Assembly (NCBI GenBank): GCA_029262995.1
Contig: JAJCYH010000032.1
Span: 62,001-126,000, forward strand
DNA length: 64,000 nt
DNA from: Saprospiraceae bacterium
GTDB lineage: Bacteria; Bacteroidota; Bacteroidia; Chitinophagales; Saprospiraceae
Direction of reading: 5' to 3'
Shown: positions 27,211 to 35,290 of the stretch, piece by piece
Layout of the letters: every line of letters begins with the position of its first letter
How positions within the stretch are numbered: the stretch's first letter is position 1
The notes under the pieces: model-generated
What the model was told of the DNA's origin: nothing
What the model saw: the letters and a program-made list of their open reading frames with translations, nothing else
The model's database searches: none
Made by a program: the position numbers and the translations under genes

Positions 27211-28465
27211 TTGATTTGCCTACTAACATGGCTACAGTTGCGTCTCCAGTCACGTTTACTGTTGTTCTCAACATATCAAGAGGTCTATCAACCGCAAAAA
27301 TAAGTGCAAGTCCTACCATCAAAACTTCCTTAGGCACTCCTAAAGTGTCTAATACAATTACCAACATCACCATACCGGCTCCCGGGACTGCTGCAGAACC
27401 AATAGATGCCATTAACGCTGTTAAGACAATGGTTAATTGATCTGAAAAGTTCAATTCATAATTTAACGCTTGACAGATAAAAACCGCTGCTACAGCCTGA
27501 TATAAACTAGTACCATCCATATTGATGGTTGCGCCTACAGGACATACAAAACTAGCTACCTCATCATCAACGCCTAAATGTTCTGTAACGCGTTCCATTG
27601 TGACAGGTAAAGTTGCCGCCGACGAACTTGTAGAAAAAGCCAGTAATTGAGCTGGCGCAATGCCATTAAGGAAGAATTTAGGCTTTTTACCAGTATAAAA
27701 ATAGACAGCCGTTAAATAAATGATGATCATCAGGAGAAGACCTAATATTACAGTGGCTGCATATTGGGCCAATGCAACAAAAATGTCAGGTTGATTGGTT
27801 TCCACCACTAGAGAAGCCAAAAGTGCAAATACAGCATATGGTGCCATCAACATAATTAGATCAATCATTTTCATAATGACCTCATTAAAACTGTTGAAGA
27901 AATTTTTAACTGGAGCGGCTTGTTCTTCAGTTACCAGGAGTAAGCTAATTCCAAAGAGTATTGTAAAAAAGATCACCTGTAACATATTCTGATTAGCACT
28001 TGCTGCACCAAAAATATTATCAGGAACAATGTCTACAACGAACTGTAAAGGACCTTGAGCCCTTTGTGCAGTAGCAGACTCTATCTTTGCACTTGCATCG
28101 GTGTTATAGGCTTCACTGAGTAGATCTACGGTTTCTTGTTTGATGCTATTTCCCGGTTGTATAATATTTACCAAGCTTAGCCCAATACTGATAGCAATTA
28201 TTGTTGTGACCATATAGATTACAACTGTTCTAATTCCAATTTTTGAAAATTTTGAAATGTCCTTTAAGTCAGCAATGCCTTTGATCAAACTGGCAATGAT
28301 TAGAGGTATCGCTATTAACTTTAGGAGTTTAATGAAAATGGTTCCAAGTGGCTTTATCCAATCAATGATAAAGTCCTTAGCTCCCAAATTTGCAAATACA
28401 AGACCTGCGACAATACCTAAACCCATTCCTATTAAAATCTTCCAATGCAATGCAAGTCCTCTCAT
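27149..28465 (-). CDS. Dicarboxylate/amino acid:cation symporter (DAACS family)
   Basis: A 438-residue secondary transporter of the GltP/DctA family that carries glutamate, aspartate or C4-dicarboxylates with Na+ or H+. Seen: eight or so membrane helices, the re-entrant serine-rich hairpin AFSTSSSAATLPVT, and the NMDGTSLY substrate/ion motif within CPVGATINMDGTSLYQ. The C-terminus is short and charged. Residues distinguishing glutamate from dicarboxylate substrates were not resolved. The gene has a 102-nt gap to mnmD upstream. Confidence 0.92.
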   Translation of the reverse strand: MRGLALHWKILIGMGLGIVAGLVFANLGAKDFIIDWIKPLGTIFIKLLKLIAIPLIIASLIKGIADLKDISKFSKIGIRTVVIYMVTTIIAISIGLSLVNIIQPGNSIKQETVDLLSEAYNTDASAKIESATAQRAQGPLQFVVDIVPDNIFGAASANQNMLQVIFFTILFGISLLLVTEEQAAPVKNFFNSFNEVIMKMIDLIMLMAPYAVFALLASLVVETNQPDIFVALAQYAATVILGLLLMIIIYLTAVYFYTGKKPKFFLNGIAPAQLLAFSTSSSAATLPVTMERVTEHLGVDDEVASFVCPVGATINMDGTSLYQAVAAVFICQALNYELNFSDQLTIVLTALMASIGSAAVPGAGMVMLVIVLDTLGVPKEVLMVGLALIFAVDRPLDMLRTTVNVTGDATVAMLVGKSIGKLEEPKEKNWDDHYHKNK

Positions 28466-28567
28466 TAGCTTGTATTTATATGATGAGCTACAAAATAATG
28501 CAAGCCATTAAGGAATCATATTATTTACGCAGAATTTGTGATAATTATAACTGAATTGACATTTGGC

Positions 28568-29248
28568 TTAAAGCCAAAATGATTTTGTGGCCCGTATCAT
28601 TTCTCTTTTTTTGCCGGGCCCTTTTAGTTTTTCAACGATATAACCAAGATCTTCCAGCATCCTTCGAAATTTTCCCATTGAACAATAGCTTACCAAGACG
28701 CCTGTTGGACTCAGACTATTAAAAACTTTTTGATGAATGGGCTTTTCCCATAAATGGGCTTGGCACGAGGGGGCGAAAGCATCCCAATAGATGAGATCGT
28801 ATTGATAATCGAATAAAAAGTCTTCTATTTTGCAAAGATTTTTTTGAAAAATGAAATTTTCATTCAATTTGAGACTTATATTCCATTTTGAATCATGCAT
28901 TTGATGGAATAAATCACTATTGCAATTCAAATGATCACAATAGTTGATCAGACTTATAAAATTGGCTTGAATAGGATCTGACTCTACAGTACAGTACTCA
29001 ACTGATATATTATATTTTGTAGCTTCTAATAAGCTTAACAAAGCATTTAGACCTGTTCCGAAACCCATCTCAAAGATTTTGAGATGTTTTTTGCCATTTA
29101 AATATTGTTGATATAATCCAGCGGCTATAAAGACATGTAATGATTCTTCAATAGCTCCAAAGGTAGAGTGGTAGTGAGCGTTATACTTTTGTGAGAATAG
29201 CGTATGAGAACCATCTTGCGATAAATGGATGGATTGCTCTTCTGCCAT
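28568..29248 (-). CDS. mnmD: tRNA 5-methylaminomethyl-2-thiouridine methyltransferase
   Basis: A 226-residue SAM-dependent methyltransferase of the MnmD (DUF752) family, the stand-alone form of the MnmC methyltransferase domain that completes mnm5s2U34 in some tRNAs. Seen: N-terminal SQKYNAHYHSTFGAIEES (family block), SAM loop EMGFGTGLNALL (60-71), and YWDAFAPSCQAHLWEKP, the signature Asp-Ala-Phe-Ala-Pro block. No oxidase domain (MnmC C-terminal part) is present, as expected for MnmD. It begins 17 nt after the small lipoprotein gene on the same strand. Confidence 0.9.
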   Translation of the reverse strand: MAEEQSIHLSQDGSHTLFSQKYNAHYHSTFGAIEESLHVFIAAGLYQQYLNGKKHLKIFEMGFGTGLNALLSLLEATKYNISVEYCTVESDPIQANFISLINYCDHLNCNSDLFHQMHDSKWNISLKLNENFIFQKNLCKIEDFLFDYQYDLIYWDAFAPSCQAHLWEKPIHQKVFNSLSPTGVLVSYCSMGKFRRMLEDLGYIVEKLKGPGKKREMIRATKSFWL

Positions 29249-29265
29249 ATTCTATCAAGAATTCA

Positions 29266-29409
29266 TTAAAATATATTCACACAAATAGAAGGCAATGCCT
29301 TAAAATTATTAGGACATCCTACACCTTTCTTAGCACACGAACTAAATGTCGATAAGATTAAAAGCAATGCACAAAACTTGACAGCAGACTTCAGAAGATT
29401 TTTTCTCAT
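29266..29409 (-). CDS. Small lipoprotein (47 aa)
   Basis: A 47-codon ORF too short for most ORF filters. The N-terminus MRKNLLKSAVKFCALLLILS has a basic n-region and hydrophobic core, then a lipobox TFSSC (21-25) with Cys25 as the lipidated residue. The mature part is only 23 residues, with two further cysteines (CPNNF at 32 and SIC at 43). ATG at 29409 lies 40 nt after a TATATTTG -7 element on the same strand. It would be processed by Lgt and LspA and anchored to a membrane. Function is unknown. It precedes mnmD by 17 nt. Confidence 0.7.
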   Translation of the reverse strand: MRKNLLKSAVKFCALLLILSTFSSCAKKGVGCPNNFKALPSICVNIF

Positions 29410-29449
29410 ATTATTCCCTTTTTTATAGCAATTCGAACGTTTACGGCTG

Positions 29450-29457
29450 CAAATATA
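29450..29457 (-). promoter_or_regulatory. Candidate -7 element for the lipoprotein-mnmD pair
   Basis: TATATTTG on the minus strand, an exact TAnnTTTG match, 40 nt upstream of the small lipoprotein ATG. Confidence 0.5.
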
Positions 29458-29498
29458 TTATTAACAATTATTATTAGTTTTAGTTTTTTAAAATAAGC

Positions 29499-30839
29499 AT
29501 GCAAAAGAAGTACCATTTAATTGCAATTGGAGGCAGTGTTATGCATAATGTTGCTATTGACCTTAAGGAACTAGGTCACAAAATATCAGGCTCAGATGAC
29601 GAAATTTACGAACCATCCAAGCGTAGACTCAATGATCATGGATTGCTTCCAGCCTCTATGGGCTGGGATGTTGAACGTATTAATAGCGGACTAGATGCCG
29701 TAATATTAGGGAAGCATGCAAAGGAAAATAATCCTGAACTATTGCGGGCCGAAGCTTTAAATATTCCAATTTTTTCGTTTCCAGAGTTTATTTCTGGCAA
29801 TTCTAAAGCAAAGACAAGAGTTTGTATTGCTGGAAGCCACGGAAAAACGTCTACTACTGCTATTATTATGCATGTATGCAAATATTGCAATCTTGAATTT
29901 GATTATTTAGTTGGTGCCCAATTAGAAGGCTTTCATAAAATGGTCAAACTTTCTAATGCTGAAATACTAATATGTGAAGGAGATGAATATCCGAGCTCTG
30001 CTTTAGATAACAGAGCTAAAATGCTTCATTATAAAGCCAATATTTCTGTAATTACTGGATTAGCATGGGATCATGTGAATATTTACAAAACGTACGAATC
30101 TTATAAAGAGGCATTCAGAGATTTTTTAAATACAATGCCTAAAAGAGGAATTTGTTTTTATGATCAAAGCGATTTAGATTTAAATCATATGATGATCAAT
30201 GAACAATTTTTACCAAGTAGACAATCCTATCTTGCCTTTGAAACCACTAATAATTCAGAAGTTTTGTATAATGGCAATAAATATCCAATCCAACTGTTTG
30301 GTGAACATAACATGAAAAATCTACGTGCGGCTTATCTTGTTTGTCTGGAATTGGGCATTGAAGAAAGCAAGTTTTTTGAAGCGATTGAAAACTACAAAGG
30401 TGCGTCAAAGCGCCTAGAGTTAATATTTAATAGTGAATTGCTATCGATTTACAGAGATTTTGCACACGCGCCTTCCAAATGTGAAGCCACGATAGATGCC
30501 ATTCGATCTAAATATCCCAAAAAAAGAATTAAAGCAGTACTGGAGCTGCATACTTTTTCAAGTTTGAATATTGAATTTATATCTAACTACAAAGGGACGA
30601 TGAACAAAGCAGATGAAGCTATTGTCTATTATGATGAACACGCGATTAGGCGTAAGCAAATGCCTGATTTAAACGCAGATTTAGTTAAAAGGCTTTTTGA
30701 CCACAATAATATACATGTTGTAAATGAGTCTCAAAAACTTGAGTCTCTAATTAGAGAGTCAAGCGAAGATGGTACTGAAGTGCTTTTGATAATGAGTTCT
30801 GGAACTCTAAGTGGGATTGAGTTGTCTAAATTGTTTTGA
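29499..30839 (+). CDS. mpl: Murein peptide ligase Mpl-like Mur ligase
   Basis: A 446-residue Mur ligase. It has an N-terminal Rossmann-like UDP-binding domain (HLIAIGGSVMHNVA), the P-loop GSHGKTSTT (112-120), and the central segment CEGDEYPSSALDNRAKML followed by GLAWDHVN, which fit Mpl better than MurC. Mpl attaches the recycled tripeptide L-Ala-D-Glu-mDAP to UDP-MurNAc in the cytoplasm. Length is near the usual 450-460. Divergent from the lipoprotein gene. No anhydro-sugar recycling genes are adjacent. Confidence 0.85.
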   Translation: MQKKYHLIAIGGSVMHNVAIDLKELGHKISGSDDEIYEPSKRRLNDHGLLPASMGWDVERINSGLDAVILGKHAKENNPELLRAEALNIPIFSFPEFISGNSKAKTRVCIAGSHGKTSTTAIIMHVCKYCNLEFDYLVGAQLEGFHKMVKLSNAEILICEGDEYPSSALDNRAKMLHYKANISVITGLAWDHVNIYKTYESYKEAFRDFLNTMPKRGICFYDQSDLDLNHMMINEQFLPSRQSYLAFETTNNSEVLYNGNKYPIQLFGEHNMKNLRAAYLVCLELGIEESKFFEAIENYKGASKRLELIFNSELLSIYRDFAHAPSKCEATIDAIRSKYPKKRIKAVLELHTFSSLNIEFISNYKGTMNKADEAIVYYDEHAIRRKQMPDLNADLVKRLFDHNNIHVVNESQKLESLIRESSEDGTEVLLIMSSGTLSGIELSKLF

Positions 30840-30867
30840 CGAAAGTCAATAATGATATAGAGTTTTA

Positions 30868-30875
30868 TATTTTTG
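30868..30875 (+). promoter_or_regulatory. Candidate -7 element for pdhB
   Basis: TATTTTTG matches TAnnTTTG, 18 nt before the ATG at 30894, in the gap after mpl. Confidence 0.45.
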
Positions 30876-30893
30876 CAAAGCTAAATAGATAGA

Positions 30894-31877
30894 ATGTCTA
30901 GAATAATAACATTAAGAGATGCACTCAATGAAGCTATGAGTGAAGAGATGAGAAGAGATGAGAATGTCTTTTTGATGGGTGAGGAGGTAGCAGAATATAA
31001 TGGGGCTTACAAGGTGAGTAAAGGGATGCTTGATGAATTTGGGGCAAGACGTGTTATCGATACGCCGATTGCTGAATTAGGCTTTGCTGGCATTGGCGTA
31101 GGGGCAGCTATTAATGGCTTGAGACCAATTGTTGAATTTATGACTTGGAATTTTGCTGTGTTAGCCTTCGATCAGATTGTGAATAATGCAGCCAAAACAC
31201 TTTCTCAGTCTGCTGGGGAATATAGATGTCCAATTGTATTCAGAGGTCCTTCTGGTGCAGCAGGTCAGTTGGCTCAACAACATTCTCAATCTTTTGAAAG
31301 TTGGATGGCAAATGTTCCTGGACTTAAAGTTATATCAATTGTAGATCCTAAAGATGCCAAAGGTTTATTGAAGTCGGCAATCAGAGATGATGATCCAATT
31401 TGTTTCATGGAGTCTGAAATATCATATGGATTGAAAGGGGATGTTCCTGAAGAAGAATATTTAACACCTATTGGTAAAGCGGTAATAAGAAAGGAAGGAA
31501 CGGATGTTACAATTGTATCCTACAATAAAATGACACTGGTAGCAGAGGCAGCGGCTGAAGAATTGGCAAAAGAGGGCATTTCAGCCGAACTTATTGATTT
31601 AAGAACGATTAGACCACTGGATCATAAAACATTGGTGGAATCTGTCAAAAAAACCAATCGCATGGTGGTTGTAGATGAGTCATGGCCGTTTGCAGGCGTC
31701 TCAGCAGAAATAGCATATGAGATTCAGAAGTACGCTTTTGATTATCTTGACGCACCGGTGACAAGAGTAAATGCCGCTGATACGTCATTGCATTATGCAC
31801 CAACTTTTGTTGAAGAATATATGCCTAATCCTGAAAAGGTAATAAAGGCAGTTAAAGATGTAATGTATGTTAAATAA
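30894..31877 (+). CDS. pdhB: Pyruvate dehydrogenase E1 component, beta subunit
   Basis: A 327-residue thiamin-dependent E1-beta subunit. Seen: N-terminal REALNEAM-type block, MGEEVAEYNGAYKVSKGML (28-46), DTPIAELGFAGIGVGAA (59-75) with the TPP-contacting Glu, and the C-terminal transketolase domain with DLRTIRPLDHKTL. It forms an alpha2beta2 E1 with PdhA, which is not in the window, and decarboxylates pyruvate for acetyl-CoA formation. A branched-chain 2-oxoacid E1-beta is closely related, but this sequence fits the Bacteroidota PDH type. Confidence 0.92.
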   Translation: MSRIITLRDALNEAMSEEMRRDENVFLMGEEVAEYNGAYKVSKGMLDEFGARRVIDTPIAELGFAGIGVGAAINGLRPIVEFMTWNFAVLAFDQIVNNAAKTLSQSAGEYRCPIVFRGPSGAAGQLAQQHSQSFESWMANVPGLKVISIVDPKDAKGLLKSAIRDDDPICFMESEISYGLKGDVPEEEYLTPIGKAVIRKEGTDVTIVSYNKMTLVAEAAAEELAKEGISAELIDLRTIRPLDHKTLVESVKKTNRMVVVDESWPFAGVSAEIAYEIQKYAFDYLDAPVTRVNAADTSLHYAPTFVEEYMPNPEKVIKAVKDVMYVK

Positions 31878-31890
31878 TTGAAATGGAACA

Positions 31891-32517
31891 ATGAAAAATA
31901 TACTACTTCTCTTAGTCTTGTTCATATCTTATTCTACAATTTCCGCTCAAGAAACTGACAATGCAGACGCTGTCGTTTATCCAACTGAAGGAGCACAAGA
32001 ATTTGGTTTAGGTTTCGCCTATAACTCTTCCTTCTTGACAGAAAATGGATTCACACAATTGGATGGCTACAAGCCTACTTCTGGATATTCTTTATCTGCG
32101 CAATATGAGTATTACCTGTCCAAAAATTGGGGCTTGAAAACTAAACTAAACCTTGATTACAAGGGATTGACTTCTGATACCGATCCAGAGATGGTTACAG
32201 ATCTTTTGTATTTGACTTTGCCAGTTATGGCGAGTTGGCATTTTGGTAAAAAGAAAAGATGGTACCTCCATTTTGGTGTTTATACAGGATATTTGTTGTT
32301 GGCAGAATTGGAAGGTACGGACATAAAACAATTTGTTAACAGCATGGATTATGGTACAGATTTCGGTGTGGGCGTTAGAATACCTGCTGGAGATAAATGG
32401 TTTTTTATTGAAACAGATGGACAAACAAGTTTTGGCAGCCCATTTAAAGCAAATTCAATATTTAACACCGAAGCAAGCTTGGCTCGAAATACTTTAGGAT
32501 TTGGTCTTATATTCTAA
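31891..32517 (+). CDS. Outer-membrane beta-barrel protein
   Basis: A 208-residue exported protein: signal peptide MKNILLLLVLFISYSTISAQ (cleaved after the Ala-Gln region), then alternating amphipathic strands (GFAYNSSF, YSLSAQYEYYL, NWGLKTKLNLDYKGL) ending in NTLGFGLIF, whose last residue is the phenylalanine preferred by the BAM machinery. It fits small 8-strand barrels of the PorT/OmpA-beta type. It follows pdhB by 13 nt and may be co-transcribed. Specific role unknown. Confidence 0.75.
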   Translation: MKNILLLLVLFISYSTISAQETDNADAVVYPTEGAQEFGLGFAYNSSFLTENGFTQLDGYKPTSGYSLSAQYEYYLSKNWGLKTKLNLDYKGLTSDTDPEMVTDLLYLTLPVMASWHFGKKKRWYLHFGVYTGYLLLAELEGTDIKQFVNSMDYGTDFGVGVRIPAGDKWFFIETDGQTSFGSPFKANSIFNTEASLARNTLGFGLIF

Positions 32518-33049
32518 CACCGTTCATGTATTTTTCTTTTAGGATCATTCTATGATGATCCATATGGAATACTGAGAAATAAATCATTTCTCTTATGCTT
32601 AATTTGCCTAAAAGAGGATGTGGTAAAACATATTTGGACAAGTCATGTTCACTCCATTTATTTAAAGTAGAAATTATCTTTACTTTTTCCTTGTTTAATG
32701 ATTCCAACATCTTCTTTTTATCGTTTGATTTCGAAATAGATGAGGTGAATCTCTTTGGTGCTACACCTTTGCTTTGCAGGAGTTTGTGTTCATATTTATC
32801 AAGCAATTGAGTAAAGTTTTTTTCTTTGCGATTGCACAAACCAAATTTGTATTTCAATATAAACTTAGGAGCCTTAAGTAACAAGTTTACGGCAGCCATA
32901 CTTTTTATAAGGTGGGCAATATGTTGACCAGTGGTCCATTTGCCTTGGATAAATACTGTATTAAAATCTAAATTATTTTGATGATGTAAAAGATATGATA
33001 GTTTGTCAAATTGTATATTCAATTCTTTGGTAAGTTCTTCTATGTTCAT
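32507..33049 (-). CDS. DinB-like four-helix metal protein
   Basis: A 180-residue DinB/YfiT superfamily protein. The three metal-ligand histidines are visible: one in WTTGQHIAHL (near 40-48) and two in FHMDHHRMIL (near 163-172), as in DinB_2 proteins. Family members are thiol-dependent or nickel/zinc-binding enzymes, some using bacillithiol as co-substrate, and bshC is in this window; that link is inference. It is divergent from an HxlR regulator, and its start region carries a palindrome (33063-33077). It overlaps the converging barrel gene by 11 nt. Confidence 0.8.
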   Translation of the reverse strand: MNIEELTKELNIQFDKLSYLLHHQNNLDFNTVFIQGKWTTGQHIAHLIKSMAAVNLLLKAPKFILKYKFGLCNRKEKNFTQLLDKYEHKLLQSKGVAPKRFTSSISKSNDKKKMLESLNKEKVKIISTLNKWSEHDLSKYVLPHPLLGKLSIREMIYFSVFHMDHHRMILKEKYMNGVRI

Positions 33050-33062
33050 GTTAATTACTTTT

Positions 33063-33077
33063 AGTAACTTAGTTACT
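33063..33077. promoter_or_regulatory. Palindromic operator candidate (AGTAACTTAGTTACT)
   Basis: A perfect 7-1-7 palindrome between the -7 element (33087-33094) and the ATG of the DinB-like gene, covering the expected transcription start. The half-site AGTAAC recurs twice before the hxlR ATG. The position suits repression by the divergently encoded HxlR protein. Confidence 0.6.
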
Positions 33078-33086
33078 TATTTAAAG

Positions 33087-33118
33087 CAAAAATAAGGTTT
33101 TGAAGACATTCAACCAAT
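33087..33118 (-). promoter_or_regulatory. Candidate promoter of the DinB-like gene
   Basis: On the minus strand TATTTTTG (33094-33087) matches TAnnTTTG, with a TTG (33113-33111) about 16 nt further upstream as a -33 element. It lies 37 nt upstream of the ATG at 33049. Confidence 0.45.
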
Positions 33119-33130
33119 AACTAATTGATC

Positions 33131-33144
33131 AGTAACCAAGTAAC
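33131..33144 (+). promoter_or_regulatory. Direct AGTAAC repeat before hxlR
   Basis: AGTAAC occurs at 33131-33136 and 33139-33144, the second directly abutting the hxlR ATG. It is the same half-site as in the palindrome 54 nt away and could serve autoregulation. Confidence 0.45.
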
Positions 33145-33558
33145 ATGAATGATACTTTAGTCGATATCAAAGGGAATGCCTTTAAAGAAAAAATTAAAAT
33201 ATTTTATAAACACTCGAAGCAATTTCAAAAAAGAGGCTATTGTCCTGTTCAGGATATCTTAGCGCCTTCGGCAGATAAATGGAGTTTGTTTATCATTTAT
33301 AACCTTGCTTATAACGGTGTGTTAAGGTTTAATCAATTGAAAGCCTTAGTTCCTCAAATTTCATCAAGGATGTTATCTGTCACTTTGAAGAAACTTGAAA
33401 CATCAAGCATCGTAGACAGAAAGGCATTTAATGAGGTTCCTCCAAGAGTTGAATATAAGTTAAGCAAATTTGGAATGGAGTATTCTCAAAAGCTTATCGA
33501 TTTAAATCTTTGGTTGATTGATAAAAGTCCTTCATTAAAAAAAGCAATTAAACATTAA
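33145..33558 (+). CDS. HxlR-family transcriptional regulator
   Basis: A 137-residue winged-helix DNA-binding protein. Seen: CPVQDILAPSADKWSLFII (33-51), the start of the HxlR domain with its conserved cysteine and DKW motif, then RFNQLKALVPQISSRMLSVT, the recognition-helix region, and the wing EVPPRVEYKLSKFG. HxlR proteins often respond to thiol or aldehyde stress through the N-terminal cysteine. It is divergent from the DinB-like gene and shares AGTAAC elements with it, so control of that gene and itself is likely. Its stop overlaps ychF by 11 nt. Confidence 0.88.
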   Translation: MNDTLVDIKGNAFKEKIKIFYKHSKQFQKRGYCPVQDILAPSADKWSLFIIYNLAYNGVLRFNQLKALVPQISSRMLSVTLKKLETSSIVDRKAFNEVPPRVEYKLSKFGMEYSQKLIDLNLWLIDKSPSLKKAIKH

Positions 33559-34645
33559 ATCTGAAATGTATAACATCTCCATCCTTAACGATATATTCTT
33601 TTCCCTCAACGGATAGTTTTCCTGCCTCTTTACAAGCTGCCTCTGAGCCATATTGAATAAAATCATTGTAGCCGATTACCTCAGCTCTGATAAAGCCTTT
33701 TTCAAAGTCAGTATGGATTACCCCGGCAGCTTCAGGTGCCTTGGCTCCTTGTTTGATTGTCCATGCTCTTACTTCTTTTTCACCTGCAGTAAAATAGGTG
33801 AATAGTTTTAAAAGTCGATAACTGGCAACAATGACTCTGTTAACTCCAGGCTCCTCTAATCCCATCTCTTTGACAAATTCCATTTTTTCTTCGTATTCCT
33901 CAAGCTGGGCAATTTCCTCTTCAATAGCAGCGCTAATCAAAATGATTTCAGCATCTTCATCTTGTACTGATTCAAGAAACCTTGCGGTGTGTGCATTGCC
34001 GGTTGAAACAGAATTTTCATCAACGTTACACACATAAAGAATAGGTTTGTCTGTTAACAACATCAATTCCTTAAAAAGTGCTTTTGTATCATCTTCCCGA
34101 GGAATAGTTCTTGCGGGTTTACCTTGTTCAAGTTCTTTAATAATAGTCTCGCAAATGCCTACATTTTTCTTATCTGTAGCGTCTCCGGATTTGGCTTGTT
34201 TTTTTAATTTTTCAAGACGTTTTTCTATGGTTTCTAGATCTTTAAGAATGAGTTCCGTGTCTATGATTTCTTTGTCTCTTACAGGATCCACAGAACCATC
34301 AACATGTATGACATTATCGTTATCAAAGCATCTGACAACATGAGCAATGGCATCTACTTCTCTAATGTTTGCTAAAAATTGATTGCCCAAGCCTTCACCT
34401 TTACTAGCTCCTTTTATCAAGCCAGCGATATCAACGATTTCAACAGTCGTCGGAACTACCTTTTGAGGTTTAACAATTTCAGCAAGCGCATTTAATCTAT
34501 TGTCAGGTACGGTTATGACCCCGATGTTAGGCTCTTTGGTAGCAAAAGGGTAGTTCGCAGCTAAAGCCTTGGCATTGGTCAAAGCGTTAAAAAGGGTAGA
34601 CTTCCCCACATTTGGAAGACCTACTATTCCACAGTATAAAGGCAT
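33548..34645 (-). CDS. ychF: Ribosome-binding ATPase YchF (Obg family)
   Basis: A 365-residue P-loop protein. Seen: G1 GLPNVGKST (8-16), the switch region ATKEPNIGVI, G3 DIAGLIKGA (73-81) and the C-terminal TGS domain ending in YIVKDGDVIHFRFNV. YchF binds the ribosome and hydrolyses ATP rather than GTP because the NKxD motif is altered; here NVDE occupies that place (YVCNVDEN). Full length. A TATATTTG element lies 20 nt upstream of the ATG. Confidence 0.95.
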   Translation of the reverse strand: MPLYCGIVGLPNVGKSTLFNALTNAKALAANYPFATKEPNIGVITVPDNRLNALAEIVKPQKVVPTTVEIVDIAGLIKGASKGEGLGNQFLANIREVDAIAHVVRCFDNDNVIHVDGSVDPVRDKEIIDTELILKDLETIEKRLEKLKKQAKSGDATDKKNVGICETIIKELEQGKPARTIPREDDTKALFKELMLLTDKPILYVCNVDENSVSTGNAHTARFLESVQDEDAEIILISAAIEEEIAQLEEYEEKMEFVKEMGLEEPGVNRVIVASYRLLKLFTYFTAGEKEVRAWTIKQGAKAPEAAGVIHTDFEKGFIRAEVIGYNDFIQYGSEAACKEAGKLSVEGKEYIVKDGDVIHFRFNV

Positions 34646-34664
34646 AAATCCAGATTTTGTGGCG

Positions 34665-34672
34665 CAAATATA
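34665..34672 (-). promoter_or_regulatory. Candidate -7 element for ychF
   Basis: TATATTTG on the minus strand, 20 nt upstream of the ychF ATG; exact TAnnTTTG match. Confidence 0.5.
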
Positions 34673-34708
34673 TAAGTGTTTTTGTTTACTTTGCTATTAA
34701 AAAGTCAA

Positions 34709-35290
34709 TTGAATTTCCTAGCACACTGTTATCTATCCTGTAGAGATGAAGATCTAATGATTGGAAACTTTATCACAGATTTTTTAAAAGCTGGAGAAGA
34801 ATCATTCTTTAGTGCTGAAATTCAGATGGGTATTCAGTTGCATCGGAAGATTGACCGTTTCACAGATAGACATCTTCAAAGTATCGAAGTTAGATCATTA
34901 TTACGAAAGAGGCATGGTAAGTATGCTTCTGTTGCTGTAGATTTATTATGGGATTATTATTTGTGCCAAAACTGGGATATGTTTTCAAACCAAAGACTTA
35001 GGAATTTTGTTGATAGCAATTATGAGCTCATTTTAAATAACCATAAAAAACTTCCAGGCAGGTTATCTGTTAGAATCCATCGAATGATCGATGATGATTT
35101 CTTGATGGCTTATGTAAGCAAAGAAAGGATGACCAGCGCCTTGAAATGGATGGATCAACGCACAAGCTTTCCTTCAAAATTTATTGAGCTTATTAAAGAT
35201 GTTGAAGAGAACGATATGGATTTCAGCGATAAGTTTAAGCAGTTTTTTCCTGATATTATTGAATATGTGGAGAAAAATTGCTATTGCTAA
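34709..35290 (+). CDS. acpH: Acyl carrier protein phosphodiesterase
   Basis: A 193-residue protein of the AcpH (DUF479) family, which removes phosphopantetheine from ACP. The typical N-terminus [ML]NFLAHxYLS appears as LNFLAHCYLSCRDEDLMIGN and its first codon is the TTG at 34709. An upstream in-frame start at 34676 would add 11 residues unlike the family. Other family blocks: GIQLHRKIDRFTD with its metal-site His and Asp, and VDLLWDYYLCQNW. It converges on porT with a 4-nt overlap. Confidence 0.88.
   Translation: MNFLAHCYLSCRDEDLMIGNFITDFLKAGEESFFSAEIQMGIQLHRKIDRFTDRHLQSIEVRSLLRKRHGKYASVAVDLLWDYYLCQNWDMFSNQRLRNFVDSNYELILNNHKKLPGRLSVRIHRMIDDDFLMAYVSKERMTSALKWMDQRTSFPSKFIELIKDVEENDMDFSDKFKQFFPDIIEYVEKNCYC

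Noticed and set aside
28562-28578. TTTGGCTT/AAGCCAAA hairpin at the end of mnmD
   Set aside because: It has almost no loop and overlaps the coding end; could be chance.
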